This document shows positions 44,007 through 53,457 of a stretch of DNA of 64,000 nt, piece by piece. The stretch spans positions 1 to 64,000 of the forward strand of contig CANIVT010000006.1 of NCBI GenBank assembly GCA_947471565.1, given 5' to 3'. The DNA comes from Spartobacteria bacterium. GTDB taxonomy: Bacteria > Verrucomicrobiota > Verrucomicrobiia > Chthoniobacterales > UBA6821. The translations under genes were made by a program, and so were the position numbers. How positions within the stretch are numbered: position 1 is the stretch's first letter; each line of letters opens with the position of its first letter. Under the pieces are notes generated by a model. That model had not been told where the DNA came from. It was given only the letters and a program-made list of their open reading frames with translations, and searched no databases.

Positions 44007-44705
44007 TTAAGATGATCTCAGAAGCGAGGGATAGCGGAGGGAAAGGGCGGGGACCAGACGCGGTCCTAAGTGCCGCCAGAGGATCTCCACCACATTGACC
44101 GCAAGAATTCCCCCGATCAGCCCGAGTAGGAATCCTCCTAGCACATCGAGCGGCCAATGGGCCCCCGTGTAGATCCGGGCGTAGCCGATAAGAAGGGCAA
44201 AGGGGAGGTAGAGCGCCCCGCGCCACCCAAAAAAGAGGATGAGCACCGTGGCCATGGCCATGTTGTTGGCGGCATGTCCTGAGGGGAACGATTTACCGCT
44301 AATTCCCTCCGCCGCGAGCTGACCTGAGACTTCAGGTCCCTCCGTTCCGTGGGGAAAGCTCACCATCGGTTCAGCCAGCAAGCCGGCGATTTTTGGAAAC
44401 CCACAGGGAGCAGGGCCGAGCGCGACCATCCGCACTCCGGGCTCAACCTGACTCGGACGTGGGCGGGCAACAGCGTGCTTGAGGAGATTCACCCCAATCC
44501 CGTCGGAGAGGCCGATCGCCAGTCCCGCCGCAAGGATTGCCGCACGCAGTCGGAAATTCCCGAACACCACGGCCAGCACGACGAGCAGGAGAAGCCAGAT
44601 TTTCCATGCACCGAAATCCGAAACGAAGGCCAGCATCCGGTCGGCCCACGGCGCCGTCCAGACGCGGTTGATCAGGATCTCAAAATACTGATCCAGAGAA
44701 AACAT
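44007..44705 (-). CDS. PAP2-family membrane phosphatase
   Basis: The 232-residue protein has six helices and the three acid phosphatase motifs: K-x6-RP in KHAVARPRP, PSGH in GKSFPSGHA, and R-x5-H-x3-D in ARIYTGAHWPLDV. Likely substrates are undecaprenyl pyrophosphate or phosphatidic lipids. ATG 44703-44705 starts five bases after the M20 stop; a longer frame overlaps that gene. One base separates it from the glycosyltransferase gene. Confidence 0.88.
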   Translation of the reverse strand: MFSLDQYFEILINRVWTAPWADRMLAFVSDFGAWKIWLLLLVVLAVVFGNFRLRAAILAAGLAIGLSDGIGVNLLKHAVARPRPSQVEPGVRMVALGPAPCGFPKIAGLLAEPMVSFPHGTEGPEVSGQLAAEGISGKSFPSGHAANNMAMATVLILFFGWRGALYLPFALLIGYARIYTGAHWPLDVLGGFLLGLIGGILAVNVVEILWRHLGPRLVPALSLRYPSLLRSS

Positions 44706-44709
44706 GCGA

Positions 44710-45813
44710 TCAGAGGGATCCAAGGAACTTTGCGAAGAAGTCGGCGCCGGCCTCAAGGTCGGCGACGGAGATCCATTCATCGGCGGTGTGGGCCTGCGCG
44801 ATGGATCCGGGACCTAGCGCGACGGCGGGCATTCCCTTCTCGGCAAAGACCGCCGCATCGCAGAACCACGGTGCACCGACGGGCACGGCACCATGCGCTG
44901 CGAGTTTCATGATGAGCGGGTGGGTCGGATCTGTGTAAAGGGGAGCCGATCCCTGATGGTCGAGTATGACCAGCGGAGCGGCCTCCCGCAGGAGGGCAAT
45001 GAGGCGATCTGGATCCTCACCCGGGATGACCCGGATATCGATGGTCGCCTCACCATAATCGGGGACAATGTTCGTCTTGGATCCGCCACGGATGGTTCCC
45101 AAGCTCAGGGTGGAGCGGCCGAGGAGTGGATGCTCACAGCGGAAGAGTTCGGGGATCACCGTCGCACGAATCGCCTCGATGGCTGAGGTCAGCTTGTAGA
45201 TAGCATTCTCTCCGCGCTCTGGTGCAGAGGCATGGACGGCCTTGCCATGGGCGGTCAGGGTGACCCAGAGGGAGCCCTTGTGGGCGTGGACGGTCTTGAG
45301 ATCCGTGGGCTCTCCGGCGATCACGAAGTCAAAATTCTCTTGCGCGGCGAGTGCCTTGGCTCCGTGCTGGCCTGATTCCTCGCCCATCAGTCCGGCGAAC
45401 CAGATCTCGTAACCCAGCGTCGGCAGGATATCGCGGCATCGGGCAAGGCCGGCAAGCATCGTGGCCATCGGCCCCTTGGTGTCGCTGGCACCTCGTCCCC
45501 AGAGCTTGCCGTCGCGCACCTCTCCGGAGAAAGGGTCGATCGTCATCCCGACCACGCTGACGGTATCGGTGTGGGGGGCCAGAAGAAGCCGGGGCTTCCC
45601 CGGACGATCCGAGGGGAAGCGGGCAACCACGTTGGGACGCCCCGTCAAAACCTCGCGGAGGGAAGCCTCGGCACCAAACCCCTTCAGGATATCGGCCAGA
45701 TGCTCGGCAATACGGGCCTCACCCGGCTCGGAAACACCGGGATCCCCCTCGGGATTCACACTCGGGATACGGATCAGGTCCCCGAGGAGCGAAACCGGGG
45801 AGAGAGTTGTCAT
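44710..45813 (-). CDS. M20-family metallopeptidase (ArgE/DapE type)
   Basis: The 367-residue protein has the zinc ligands H81 (in LLAPHTDTVSV), D111 (RGASDTKGP), E145/E146 (GEESGQHG), E168 (IAGEPTD) and a C-terminal His in IAQAHTADEW. Deacetylation of acetylornithine or a dipeptide, or desuccinylation of SDAP, is possible; the sequence does not decide between ArgE and DapE, and no arg or dap genes are adjacent. It diverges from alr. Confidence 0.9.
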   Translation of the reverse strand: MTTLSPVSLLGDLIRIPSVNPEGDPGVSEPGEARIAEHLADILKGFGAEASLREVLTGRPNVVARFPSDRPGKPRLLLAPHTDTVSVVGMTIDPFSGEVRDGKLWGRGASDTKGPMATMLAGLARCRDILPTLGYEIWFAGLMGEESGQHGAKALAAQENFDFVIAGEPTDLKTVHAHKGSLWVTLTAHGKAVHASAPERGENAIYKLTSAIEAIRATVIPELFRCEHPLLGRSTLSLGTIRGGSKTNIVPDYGEATIDIRVIPGEDPDRLIALLREAAPLVILDHQGSAPLYTDPTHPLIMKLAAHGAVPVGAPWFCDAAVFAEKGMPAVALGPGSIAQAHTADEWISVADLEAGADFFAKFLGSL

Positions 45814-45948
45814 GGTGAGGCAGGATAGGGCGAGCCCTTGGTCTTGAAAAGTGAAACAGCCCTCCTCTTTAGGGGATCATTTTTAGACGATCGGATTTGC
45901 ATGAATCCGATGCTTTTCCCGAAAAATACTCTGAGGCATGATCAGGGA

Positions 45949-47058
45949 ATGCCTCGACGTCTTTCAACCGCCCCCGACCGAACTTGGCTCGAGATCGATC
46001 GTAGCGCGCTCCGCCACAACCTGAAGGCCATCCGAAAGCTGGCCGGCAAGGCTGGGATCATGGCGGTGGTCAAAGCCAATGCCTACGGCCACGGACTCGA
46101 AGAGGTCGCTCGAGTCCTCGCTGGCGGTGTGGAGGTCTTTGCCGTGGCCTCGCTGGGGGAAGCCATCCAACTCCGAAAGGTACTGAAGAGGGTTCCGATC
46201 CTACTCCTTAGCGCCGCCCTCCCAGCGGAATACCGTGAAATCGCACGGCAAGGCTTCATCCCAACTCTTTCCTCCATCGAGGAGGCACGTCTTTTTGCCC
46301 GCTCGGCTCCCAAGGAAGCCCCAGTCCACTTCAAGGTCGACACCGGCATGGGACGCCTCGGAGCCCTGCCTCACGAGGCGCTTACGATACTCAAGGCCAT
46401 CCTCAAGGCGGGGCTTCAAGTCCAAAGCATCTCGACCCATCTCTCCTCCGCAGATAGCGACGTGAAGACCACACGCCGTCAGTTGGCAACCTTCGCCGAC
46501 CTCCTTGAAGAACTCCAACAACTCGCGCCGAAGGCGGCGATCCACGCGCTCAATTCCGCAGGCACCATGCTCCATGCCTCCGAGGAGGGGGATCTGGTCC
46601 GTATTGGACTCGCGCTCTACGGAGTTTCTCCACTTCCATCATTCCAGAAGCTGTTACGCCCCGTCCTCTCCTGGAAGGCGCGGATCACCTTTCTGAACGA
46701 TATCCCGAAGGGCCACCGCGTCAGCTACGGCGGCACCTTCACCGCACCCCGTGCCATGAAGGTCGCGGTCCTTCCCGCAGGATATGCCGACGGCTATCCC
46801 CGACAGGTTTCGGGCAAGGGGGCGGAAGTCCTCATCCGGGGGAAACATTGTCCCGTGATCGGCCGCGTCACCATGGATCAGATCATGATTGATGTGTCAA
46901 AAATCCGTGGAGTAAAAGTCGGCGACGAGGCGGTCCTTGTCGGCAAACAGGGGCGCGAGGAACTCACCGCCACCGAGGTCGCCGCTAAGGCCGACACGAT
47001 TCCCTGGCATCTGTTCTGCGGGATTACCGGCCGCGTGGCCTACCGATACAAAGGTTGA
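45949..47058 (+). CDS. alr: Alanine racemase Alr
   Basis: Alr interconverts L- and D-alanine for peptidoglycan. The 369-residue PLP enzyme has K42 in VVKANAYGHG (the Schiff-base lysine), the catalytic tyrosine in SYGGTFTAP, and PAGYADGYPRQV. ATG 45949 puts the family-typical WLEIDRSAL near residue 13; earlier starts add a tail with no match. The ribosome site is weak. It converges with the EIIA-like gene across a repeat element. Confidence 0.94.
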   Translation: MPRRLSTAPDRTWLEIDRSALRHNLKAIRKLAGKAGIMAVVKANAYGHGLEEVARVLAGGVEVFAVASLGEAIQLRKVLKRVPILLLSAALPAEYREIARQGFIPTLSSIEEARLFARSAPKEAPVHFKVDTGMGRLGALPHEALTILKAILKAGLQVQSISTHLSSADSDVKTTRRQLATFADLLEELQQLAPKAAIHALNSAGTMLHASEEGDLVRIGLALYGVSPLPSFQKLLRPVLSWKARITFLNDIPKGHRVSYGGTFTAPRAMKVAVLPAGYADGYPRQVSGKGAEVLIRGKHCPVIGRVTMDQIMIDVSKIRGVKVGDEAVLVGKQGREELTATEVAAKADTIPWHLFCGITGRVAYRYKG

Positions 47059-47148
47059 GGCGTCCGGAGGACGCGAGAAGGCTGTTAGGAAAAACTGCAG
47101 GACCTCGCGCGGAGTCGCGGAGAACGCAGGGGGGGCTTCGGATCTCCA

Positions 47149-47253
47149 GGACGCGTTAAGATTGGATGCAGGGCAAGGCGGCCGAGTGCAGCCGTAGCAA
47201 AACCTACGGCAAGTGAAGACCAACGCCGCCGTGCGCCAATCTTACGCGCTCCT
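47149..47253. repeat. Nested palindromic repeat element, copy 2
   Basis: The outer arm CAGGACGCGTTAAGATTGG (47149-47167) pairs with the copy at 47235-47253 with small offsets. Inside are GGCGGC/GCCGCC and the inner hairpin CCGTAG-CAAAAC-CTACGG. It matches copy 1 in size and core. The right arm overlaps the last codons and stop of the EIIA-like gene. Confidence 0.65.
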
Positions 47254-48039
47254 GTAGGCGATGCAGGAGTGCAGGACGCGCTCCTTCGCATAATGCTCGC
47301 TAGAACGCAGGACCACATGGAGCTTCTCCTTGGAAGCGCGTCCCTGCTTGGAAAGCTCTACGGCGAGATCGGCAACCTGCTCGATCTCGGCGACAAGTTC
47401 GGCATTCTGGCCAAGGATCACCGGGGCGGCACCAGCTGAAAGAAGGATGCTGACGGGGTAAATCATCCCGGAGACGGCTCCAGGAATTTCGGTGATTCGG
47501 GCCTCGGCCCCTGCAGCTGCCTCGGCGTGACGGACCTCGAGCTGGATCATCCGCGCGCGGGCCTCGGGGGTCACCGACTCGATGGCATGGGTGATCGCAT
47601 CAAGCAGGGCATGCCGGACGTCCGAGAGATCCTCGAGTTCCTGGAGTTTTTGAAGTTCCTCGTTCTGATGGATGGCCTTGGCCAATTGGGAAATTTCCTT
47701 GAGATAGGAATTCCTCTGGGAATCGGGAACGAGGTACATCACCACCAGATGAACGGGCACCCCGTCGGGTGACCCGTAATCGATACCGGTCGGGCTCCAA
47801 CCGACCGAACAGAGCACCTCGCCGTCGTTTTCCGAGGTGGCATGGGGGCAGGCCCACCCCTTGCCGATACCGGTATTATGGAGTTTCTCCCTGCTCAGCG
47901 CTTTCTCGGTAATCCCCTCCTCGCTGACTTCGGGCACTGCCTCCAGCAGGGTCCCTAGGAATTCGAGGGCATCGGTCTTGATATTGTCGGGAAGTTCGAC
48001 AAGACGACCTTCTTGGAGAGCGTTGAGGAGAGCTTTCAT
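47242..48039 (-). CDS. PTS EIIA (nitrogen/fructose type)-like regulatory protein
   Basis: The 265-residue protein has an N-terminal EIIA type-2 domain (residues 1-150) with the phospho-accepting H66 in GWACPHATSE. The C-terminal 110 residues are a helical extension not typical of PtsN (around GAEARITEIPGAVSG). No sugar permease gene is adjacent, so it is likely regulatory like PtsN, which in other bacteria acts on K and Mg transport. It follows the Mg ATPase gene by 21 bases. Its last codons overlap a palindromic repeat. Confidence 0.82.
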   Translation of the reverse strand: MKALLNALQEGRLVELPDNIKTDALEFLGTLLEAVPEVSEEGITEKALSREKLHNTGIGKGWACPHATSENDGEVLCSVGWSPTGIDYGSPDGVPVHLVVMYLVPDSQRNSYLKEISQLAKAIHQNEELQKLQELEDLSDVRHALLDAITHAIESVTPEARARMIQLEVRHAEAAAGAEARITEIPGAVSGMIYPVSILLSAGAAPVILGQNAELVAEIEQVADLAVELSKQGRASKEKLHVVLRSSEHYAKERVLHSCIAYRSA

Positions 48040-48060
48040 GGAAACAGGCAGGGGGTTGTC

Positions 48061-50763
48061 TTAATCAATACCGAACTTCCTGGCAAACCATGCATTCACA
48101 GAATGCGTCAGGGTCACATAGCAGAGGATGGTGGCCAGGATGAAGAGCCAGAAAACCGGGGGAAGCGGCACCATGCCCAGGTACTTGGCAACGGGGGGGA
48201 TGTAGGGAATCGAGGAGCCGATGGCGATGATGATCGCGGTGGAAAGAATGAGTGCCGGGCTGGCGCAGCTACCGAAGAAGGGAATCTTACGGGTGCGGAT
48301 GACATGGACAATGAGTGTCTGGGTGATGATCGACTCAACAAACCAACCGGAATGGAAGAGCGAGGCGGCGTAGGTGTCGTCATTAGCGACTCCGGGGCCT
48401 CCCGCAAAGCGGTGAAGCAACTCGGCCGGGGCGGCAAGATTGAGGTTGCTGCACTTGAAGAACCAGAGCATCACGGCAAACGTCGTGTAATCGAAAAGGG
48501 AGCTGGTTGGTCCGACACACATCATGAACTTCTGGATATTTCCGAGATTCCACTTGCGGGGCTTCTGCATGTACTCCTCATCAACGTTGTCGTAAGGAAT
48601 ACCGATCTGGGAGAAGTCGTAGAGCAAATTGTTGACCAGTACCTGAACGGGAAGCATTGGGAGGAACTTCAGGAAGTAGCTGCTTCCGACCATGGAGAAC
48701 ATGTTGCCGAAGTTGGAACTCGCGCCCATCCGGATGTACTTGATGATGTTGGCGAAGACCTTGCGCCCCTCCAGGATGCCGTCCTCAAGAACCATCAGGC
48801 TGCGTTCGAGCAGGATGATGTCGGCCGATTCCTTCGCAACGTCCACAGCCGTGTCGACCGAAATGCCCACATCGGCGACGCGCATCGAGAGGGCGTCATT
48901 GATGCCGTCCCCCATATAGCCGACGACATGGCCTCGCTTCTGGAGGGCGACGATGATGCTTTCTTTCTGGGCGGGTGAGAGTCTAGCGAAAACGCTGGTC
49001 TTCTCGGCCAGTTCGCCGAGTGCCGCCTCGTCCATACCGACGATCATGTCGCCGGTGATGATTTTCCCAGCCTCGAGATGCACATCGCGGCAGATCTTGC
49101 CGGTGACAAGCGCGTTGTCGCCGGTGAGGATCTTGGTCGTCACCCCGTAATGGGCGAGCGAGGCGATCGCCTTCTGCGCGGACTCCTTTGGAGGATCCAG
49201 AAAGGCGATGTATCCGAGCAGGATCAGGTCGCTTTCGTCGGCGATGGAGAAACTTCCCTTATCGCGCGGAAACTCGCGGTAGGCGATGCCGAGCACGCGG
49301 TATCCGTCACGACTCAGGGCCTCGAACTCCTCGAGAAGGTCGTTCTTGATGAGATCGATCATCATGTAGACCTCGTCGTCGACCTGATAGTGGGTGCACG
49401 ACTTGAAGATGTCCTCAACCGCCCCCTTGCAGATGAGGACGTGGTCTCCCTCGTAATCGACCACCACGGACATCCGCTTCCGCTGGAAATCAAACGGGAT
49501 CTCGTCCACCTTGCGGCAGCCTCGGTCGACATCAAGATCGGTGTGCGAAAGAACAGAGTTATCCAGCAGGTTCCGCAACCCCGTCTGGTAGTAGCTGTTC
49601 ATGTAGGCGTAGCGCAGGACGTCCTCGCTCTGCCTGCCGGTCACATCGACATATTTCTCCAGGATCACGCGGTCCTGGGTCAGTGTGCCGGTCTTGTCGG
49701 TGCAGAGAATGTCGATCGCCCCGAAGTTCTGGATCGCGTGGAGTTTCTTCACGATCACCTTTTTGCGGGACATGGCCAGCGCCCCCTTGGCGAGGTTCAC
49801 CGCCACCATCATCGGCAGCATTTCCGGCGTCATGCCGAGGGAGACCGCCAGACCGAACATCAGGGCGCCCGACCAATCATGCTTTGTGACCCCGATGATC
49901 AGGAACACGACGCTCACCATCACGAGCATGAACCTGATCATGAGCCAGGTGAATCCGGCGATACCGCGGTCGAAACTCGTCAGGACGGGAGCACTGCCGA
50001 GTTTCTCGGAAATGGATCCGAAATGGGTGCGTGTGCCGGTATTGACGACGACCGCCTTGGCGGTGCCGCTGACAACGTTGCTTCCCTGGAAGACGGCGTT
50101 CGTCATCTCGATCACCGCTTTGGAAGGTTCTACGGGCGTCTCTGCGTGTTTCTCGACCGGCATCGACTCACCGGTAAGCGATGATTGGCTAACAAAGAAA
50201 TCCTTTGCAGTAAGCAGTCTCAAATCCGCCGGAATGATCGAACCGGCCTGCAGGACCACGATATCGCCGGGAACGATTTCGGCCATCGGGATCTCCTTCT
50301 CCACGCCGCTGCGGATAACATGGCAGTTCGTCTGGACCATGGCGTTGAGAGCCTCGACCGCCTTGCCCGACTTGCTCTCCTGATAGTAGGAAAGACCCAC
50401 GGAGATCACCACCATCAGACCGACGATCGTTGCCGAGGCCGGATCGCCTGTGGCCATGGAGATAGCGGCGATGACCAGAAGTTGGATGACGAGCGGGTTC
50501 TTACACCTCGTCAGGATCTCCATGATGAATCCGTGCTTCTTTTTCTGCCCGAGGTCGTTGCTTCCCCATTCAGCCCGGAGTGACTCCACCTCCGATTCGT
50601 TCAACCCCTCGTCCCGTGTCTTCATGAGGAACAGCGAGTTCTCGGGTTGCTTGCAGCAGACTTCCAGCAACCTCTGCTCGTGCTCGGTGACGCTCTGGGA
50701 AGCCTCCTGTTTTGCCTTGGAAAGGCTGGCCGGGGTGATTTTTCCGAAGAGATTCTTGGTCAT
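48061..50763 (-). CDS. mgtA: Magnesium-importing P-type ATPase (MgtA/MgtB type)
   Basis: The 900-residue P3B ATPase has TGES (197-200), the phosphorylated D356 in CTDKTGTLTQD, MGDGIND in the P domain, and about ten membrane segments. P3B members import Mg into the cytoplasm. ATG 50763 has AAGG eight bases upstream; the frame continues upstream to a TTG. No Mg riboswitch leader is visible. It is first in a two-gene unit with the EIIA-like gene. Confidence 0.94.
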   Translation of the reverse strand: MTKNLFGKITPASLSKAKQEASQSVTEHEQRLLEVCCKQPENSLFLMKTRDEGLNESEVESLRAEWGSNDLGQKKKHGFIMEILTRCKNPLVIQLLVIAAISMATGDPASATIVGLMVVISVGLSYYQESKSGKAVEALNAMVQTNCHVIRSGVEKEIPMAEIVPGDIVVLQAGSIIPADLRLLTAKDFFVSQSSLTGESMPVEKHAETPVEPSKAVIEMTNAVFQGSNVVSGTAKAVVVNTGTRTHFGSISEKLGSAPVLTSFDRGIAGFTWLMIRFMLVMVSVVFLIIGVTKHDWSGALMFGLAVSLGMTPEMLPMMVAVNLAKGALAMSRKKVIVKKLHAIQNFGAIDILCTDKTGTLTQDRVILEKYVDVTGRQSEDVLRYAYMNSYYQTGLRNLLDNSVLSHTDLDVDRGCRKVDEIPFDFQRKRMSVVVDYEGDHVLICKGAVEDIFKSCTHYQVDDEVYMMIDLIKNDLLEEFEALSRDGYRVLGIAYREFPRDKGSFSIADESDLILLGYIAFLDPPKESAQKAIASLAHYGVTTKILTGDNALVTGKICRDVHLEAGKIITGDMIVGMDEAALGELAEKTSVFARLSPAQKESIIVALQKRGHVVGYMGDGINDALSMRVADVGISVDTAVDVAKESADIILLERSLMVLEDGILEGRKVFANIIKYIRMGASSNFGNMFSMVGSSYFLKFLPMLPVQVLVNNLLYDFSQIGIPYDNVDEEYMQKPRKWNLGNIQKFMMCVGPTSSLFDYTTFAVMLWFFKCSNLNLAAPAELLHRFAGGPGVANDDTYAASLFHSGWFVESIITQTLIVHVIRTRKIPFFGSCASPALILSTAIIIAIGSSIPYIPPVAKYLGMVPLPPVFWLFILATILCYVTLTHSVNAWFARKFGID

Positions 50764-50862
50764 GGCAGACACCTTCTGTGCCAGTTCCGGCAAGGGTCGG
50801 GCAAGCCCCAACTCCCTGACGCGGCGATTATGGTAAAATTGTTACAGGAACCTCAGTCGACC

Positions 50863-52041
50863 TTAGCCGATCCGCACTGCGTTGCGGCGATCCAACTTGA
50901 GAACACCGGCTTCCCCGACCGGAATGATTGCCTTCGGATCGGTAACCTTTTCTCCTTTCCAGGAAACACTCCCACCCTCCACGAGACGGCGGAGATCGCT
51001 CTTGGATTTCTTCCCCCCGAGCACACTCTCAAAGGCATTCACGCCCAGGGTAATGATGTCACGGGGCAGGTCGGAAGGCGGGTTGTAGGAAGGGAGGTCG
51101 GCGGACTCGAGATCTTTTTTCGAGAAACGAAGCTCGAACTCCTCGCGGGCTCGCCCGGCCTCCGCAGTGGAGTGGAATCGGGCGGTCAGACGCTCGGCGA
51201 GGGACTTCTTGGCCTCCATAGGATGGGAATCTGCCGGGATCCGCTCATGGAGCAGGAGTCGGTAGTATTCCTCCATCTGGGCATCGGAGATGCTCATGAG
51301 TTTGCCAAACATTTCCCCGGCGGACTCGGTCACCCCGACGGCGTTGCCGAGGCTCTTGCTCATCTTCTGGACACCGTCGAGACCGGTCAGGATCGGCAGC
51401 ATCATGGCCACCTGCTGGTGCATCCCCTCCTCGTGCTGGAGATCGCGGCCGACGAGGATATTGAAAAGCTGGTCGGTGCCGCCGAGTTCGACATCGGCCT
51501 TGATCACGACCGAATCCCACCCCTGCATGATCGGGTACTGGATCTCGTGGGCGCGGACGGGCTGTCCCTTGTCGATGCGTTCCCGGAAATCCTCGCGCTG
51601 GAGCATCTGCTGGAGCGTCACGCGGCTGTCGAGGCGCATCACGTCCTGAAAGGTCATCTTGCCGAACCACTCGCCGTTGTAGCGGATCTCGGTCTTCTCC
51701 GGATCGAGGATCCGGAACGCCTGTTCCTGATAGGTCTTGGCATGTTCCATCACCTGCTCGTGCGTGAGGTGGGGACGAGTCGCCGACCGACCGCTCGGAT
51801 CACCGATCATCGCGGTGAAGTCGCCGATGATCAGAATGGCCTCGTGACCGAGCTCCTGGAACTGACGGAGCTTGGACAACCCGACCGTGTGCCCCAGATG
51901 AATGTCGGGAGAGGTGGGGTCGACCCCGAGTTTCACACGGAGCGGACGGCCCAAGGCGAGCTTGGCGGTAAGTTCCTTCTCGCTGAGAATCTGGGCGCAG
52001 CCCTGCATCAGGGCGGAAAGTTGTTCGGAAAACCGGCTCAT
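50863..52041 (-). CDS. tyrS: Tyrosyl-tRNA synthetase TyrS
   Basis: The 392-residue class I enzyme has the HIGH-type motif HLGH (48-51) within VDPTSPDIHLGH, KMSKS at 226-230, and a C-terminal S4-like domain (about 325-385; KSKSDLRRLVEGG). The length and the HLGH spacing match the TyrZ-like subgroup more than E. coli TyrS. It runs opposite to no close partner; the next genes are 100 bases away on each side. Confidence 0.97.
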   Translation of the reverse strand: MSRFSEQLSALMQGCAQILSEKELTAKLALGRPLRVKLGVDPTSPDIHLGHTVGLSKLRQFQELGHEAILIIGDFTAMIGDPSGRSATRPHLTHEQVMEHAKTYQEQAFRILDPEKTEIRYNGEWFGKMTFQDVMRLDSRVTLQQMLQREDFRERIDKGQPVRAHEIQYPIMQGWDSVVIKADVELGGTDQLFNILVGRDLQHEEGMHQQVAMMLPILTGLDGVQKMSKSLGNAVGVTESAGEMFGKLMSISDAQMEEYYRLLLHERIPADSHPMEAKKSLAERLTARFHSTAEAGRAREEFELRFSKKDLESADLPSYNPPSDLPRDIITLGVNAFESVLGGKKSKSDLRRLVEGGSVSWKGEKVTDPKAIIPVGEAGVLKLDRRNAVRIG

Positions 52042-52124
52042 GGCAGGAGGCGAATAAACCGCATTGCGGCGATTGCTGCAAACCTTTGGATCTCGCCGGT
52101 ATTCGCATTCACCCGACGATTCCT

Positions 52125-52700
52125 TTACTCGGACGGACTACCCGGCTTGTTAAGCAGCCGTTTCACATCGTCGATCGAGAGTCCCTTCCGGATGGATTGC
52201 TGGAGTTTCTGATCGTTATCGATCGCACCTTGGGTCTTTCCCTTGAGCGTTATTTCCTTGGTGGCAAAGCTCTCGCGACCGGCATAGGGATCGTTTTTTT
52301 TCGCTGGATCGAAATCCTTGGTCTTGAAGCTTCCCGTCTCGAAGTTTTTGGAGGCGTCGCGGTTGCCTCCCTTTAGGTTCTCGGGGAGCTTCTTGGAAGC
52401 AAACAGTTTGCCAAACCAGCTCTTTCCAGAGTCGCTGAAGGCTTTGGTGGCAAAGTCCTTTGACCCGTAATTCTTCACCCCGGCATACTCTCCGGCGTTA
52501 AATTTTTTATCCGTGAAGGCGCCTTTGGTCTGGAACTGCTTCCCCTGAAAAGCGGTTTTGGGCGCCTTGGGATCGTTCCAGGAATAGAACTGCATGATCC
52601 GATCCATCATCCCCTTCTCCTTGGGTTGATTATCTGATGGGGCGCCATAAAGCACCCCGTAACAGCAGAGCATGAGAATTAGGATCCGCAGTATTTTCAC
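52125..52700 (-). CDS. Secreted protein of unknown function
   Basis: The 191-residue product starts at GTG 52698-52700 with signal peptide KILRILILMLCCYGVLYGA. The mature part has recurring short units with K, F and T (FATKAF, FETGSFKTKDF, FATKEITLKGK, FQTKGAFTDKKF), giving a loosely repetitive, Lys-rich chain, and a helical end (SIRKGLSIDDVKRLLN). No known domain is recognised. The repeated F-x-T-K pattern may mark a surface or matrix protein. Confidence 0.7.
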   Translation of the reverse strand: MKILRILILMLCCYGVLYGAPSDNQPKEKGMMDRIMQFYSWNDPKAPKTAFQGKQFQTKGAFTDKKFNAGEYAGVKNYGSKDFATKAFSDSGKSWFGKLFASKKLPENLKGGNRDASKNFETGSFKTKDFDPAKKNDPYAGRESFATKEITLKGKTQGAIDNDQKLQQSIRKGLSIDDVKRLLNKPGSPSE

Positions 52701-52747
52701 CCGATAATGGTATCCGGTGCAGAGTTCTCTGCCAACAGATCGGGGCA

Positions 52748-52786
52748 AGAAAAAAGCCGCCACGGATCACTCCGGGCGGCTCTTTT
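52748..52786 (-). terminator. Intrinsic terminator after rpsD
   Basis: On the minus strand, GAGCCGCC and GGCGGCTTTTTTC form an eight-pair stem with a loop of 13 bases and six T residues. It lies 16 bases past the rpsD stop and ends the ribosomal cluster. Confidence 0.85.
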
Positions 52787-52801
52787 GGAAAGGAATACAG
52801 A

Positions 52802-53413
52802 TTAGCGGGAATAGAGCTCGACGACGAGCTGCTCATTCACCACGGGATTGATCTCCTCGCGGGTCGGGATTCGAACAACCTTGCCGCTGAGAGCCTCCTT
52901 ATCAACCAGAAGCCAATCCGGAGCCTCGACGATCTGGGTTTGGTCTAGGCCACGCTGGGCGAGGCGCTTGGAGCCATCCTTCGCACGGACGGAAACCGTG
53001 TCACCGACCTTCAGTGTCGCCGAGGAGATGTCGCACTTGCGTCCGTTCACGGCAATGTGACCATGGGCGACCATCTGACGGGATGCCGAGCGGGTCTTGG
53101 CAAAACCCATACGGTAGACGACGTTGTCGAGACGGGTCTCAAGGAGCTGCAGAAGGATCAGACCGGTGACGCCACGGGTCTTGAGCGCGGTCTCGAAGTA
53201 GCGGCGGAACTGTCGCTCCAGAACGCCATACTGGAAGCGGAGCTTCTGCTTCTCGGCGAGGGCGGTGCCATATTCGGAAACCTTGCGGCGGGCACCCTTG
53301 GGGCCGTGCTGACCGGGAGGATAGGCCTTGTGCTCGAAGGCGCGGCCGGAGCCGGCGAGAAGGACGCCGTAGCGGCGGCTGACTTTGGTTTTGGGTCCAG
53401 TGTAACGGGCCAT
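52802..53413 (-). CDS. rpsD: 30S ribosomal protein S4
   Basis: The 203-residue protein has the S4 N-terminal domain (ARYTGPKTKVSRRYG, then KAYPPGQHG) and the S4 RNA-binding fold (LETRLDNVVYRMGFAKTRS). S4 initiates 30S assembly. It lacks the zinc-binding cysteines of the C+ form. A terminator follows, so rpoA and rplQ, which come next in most bacteria, are not here. Confidence 0.98.
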   Translation of the reverse strand: MARYTGPKTKVSRRYGVLLAGSGRAFEHKAYPPGQHGPKGARRKVSEYGTALAEKQKLRFQYGVLERQFRRYFETALKTRGVTGLILLQLLETRLDNVVYRMGFAKTRSASRQMVAHGHIAVNGRKCDISSATLKVGDTVSVRAKDGSKRLAQRGLDQTQIVEAPDWLLVDKEALSGKVVRIPTREEINPVVNEQLVVELYSR

Positions 53414-53457
53414 GATGAATCGGTGCTAGTAAATGGGTGATCGTGTCTCTGTGTAAA

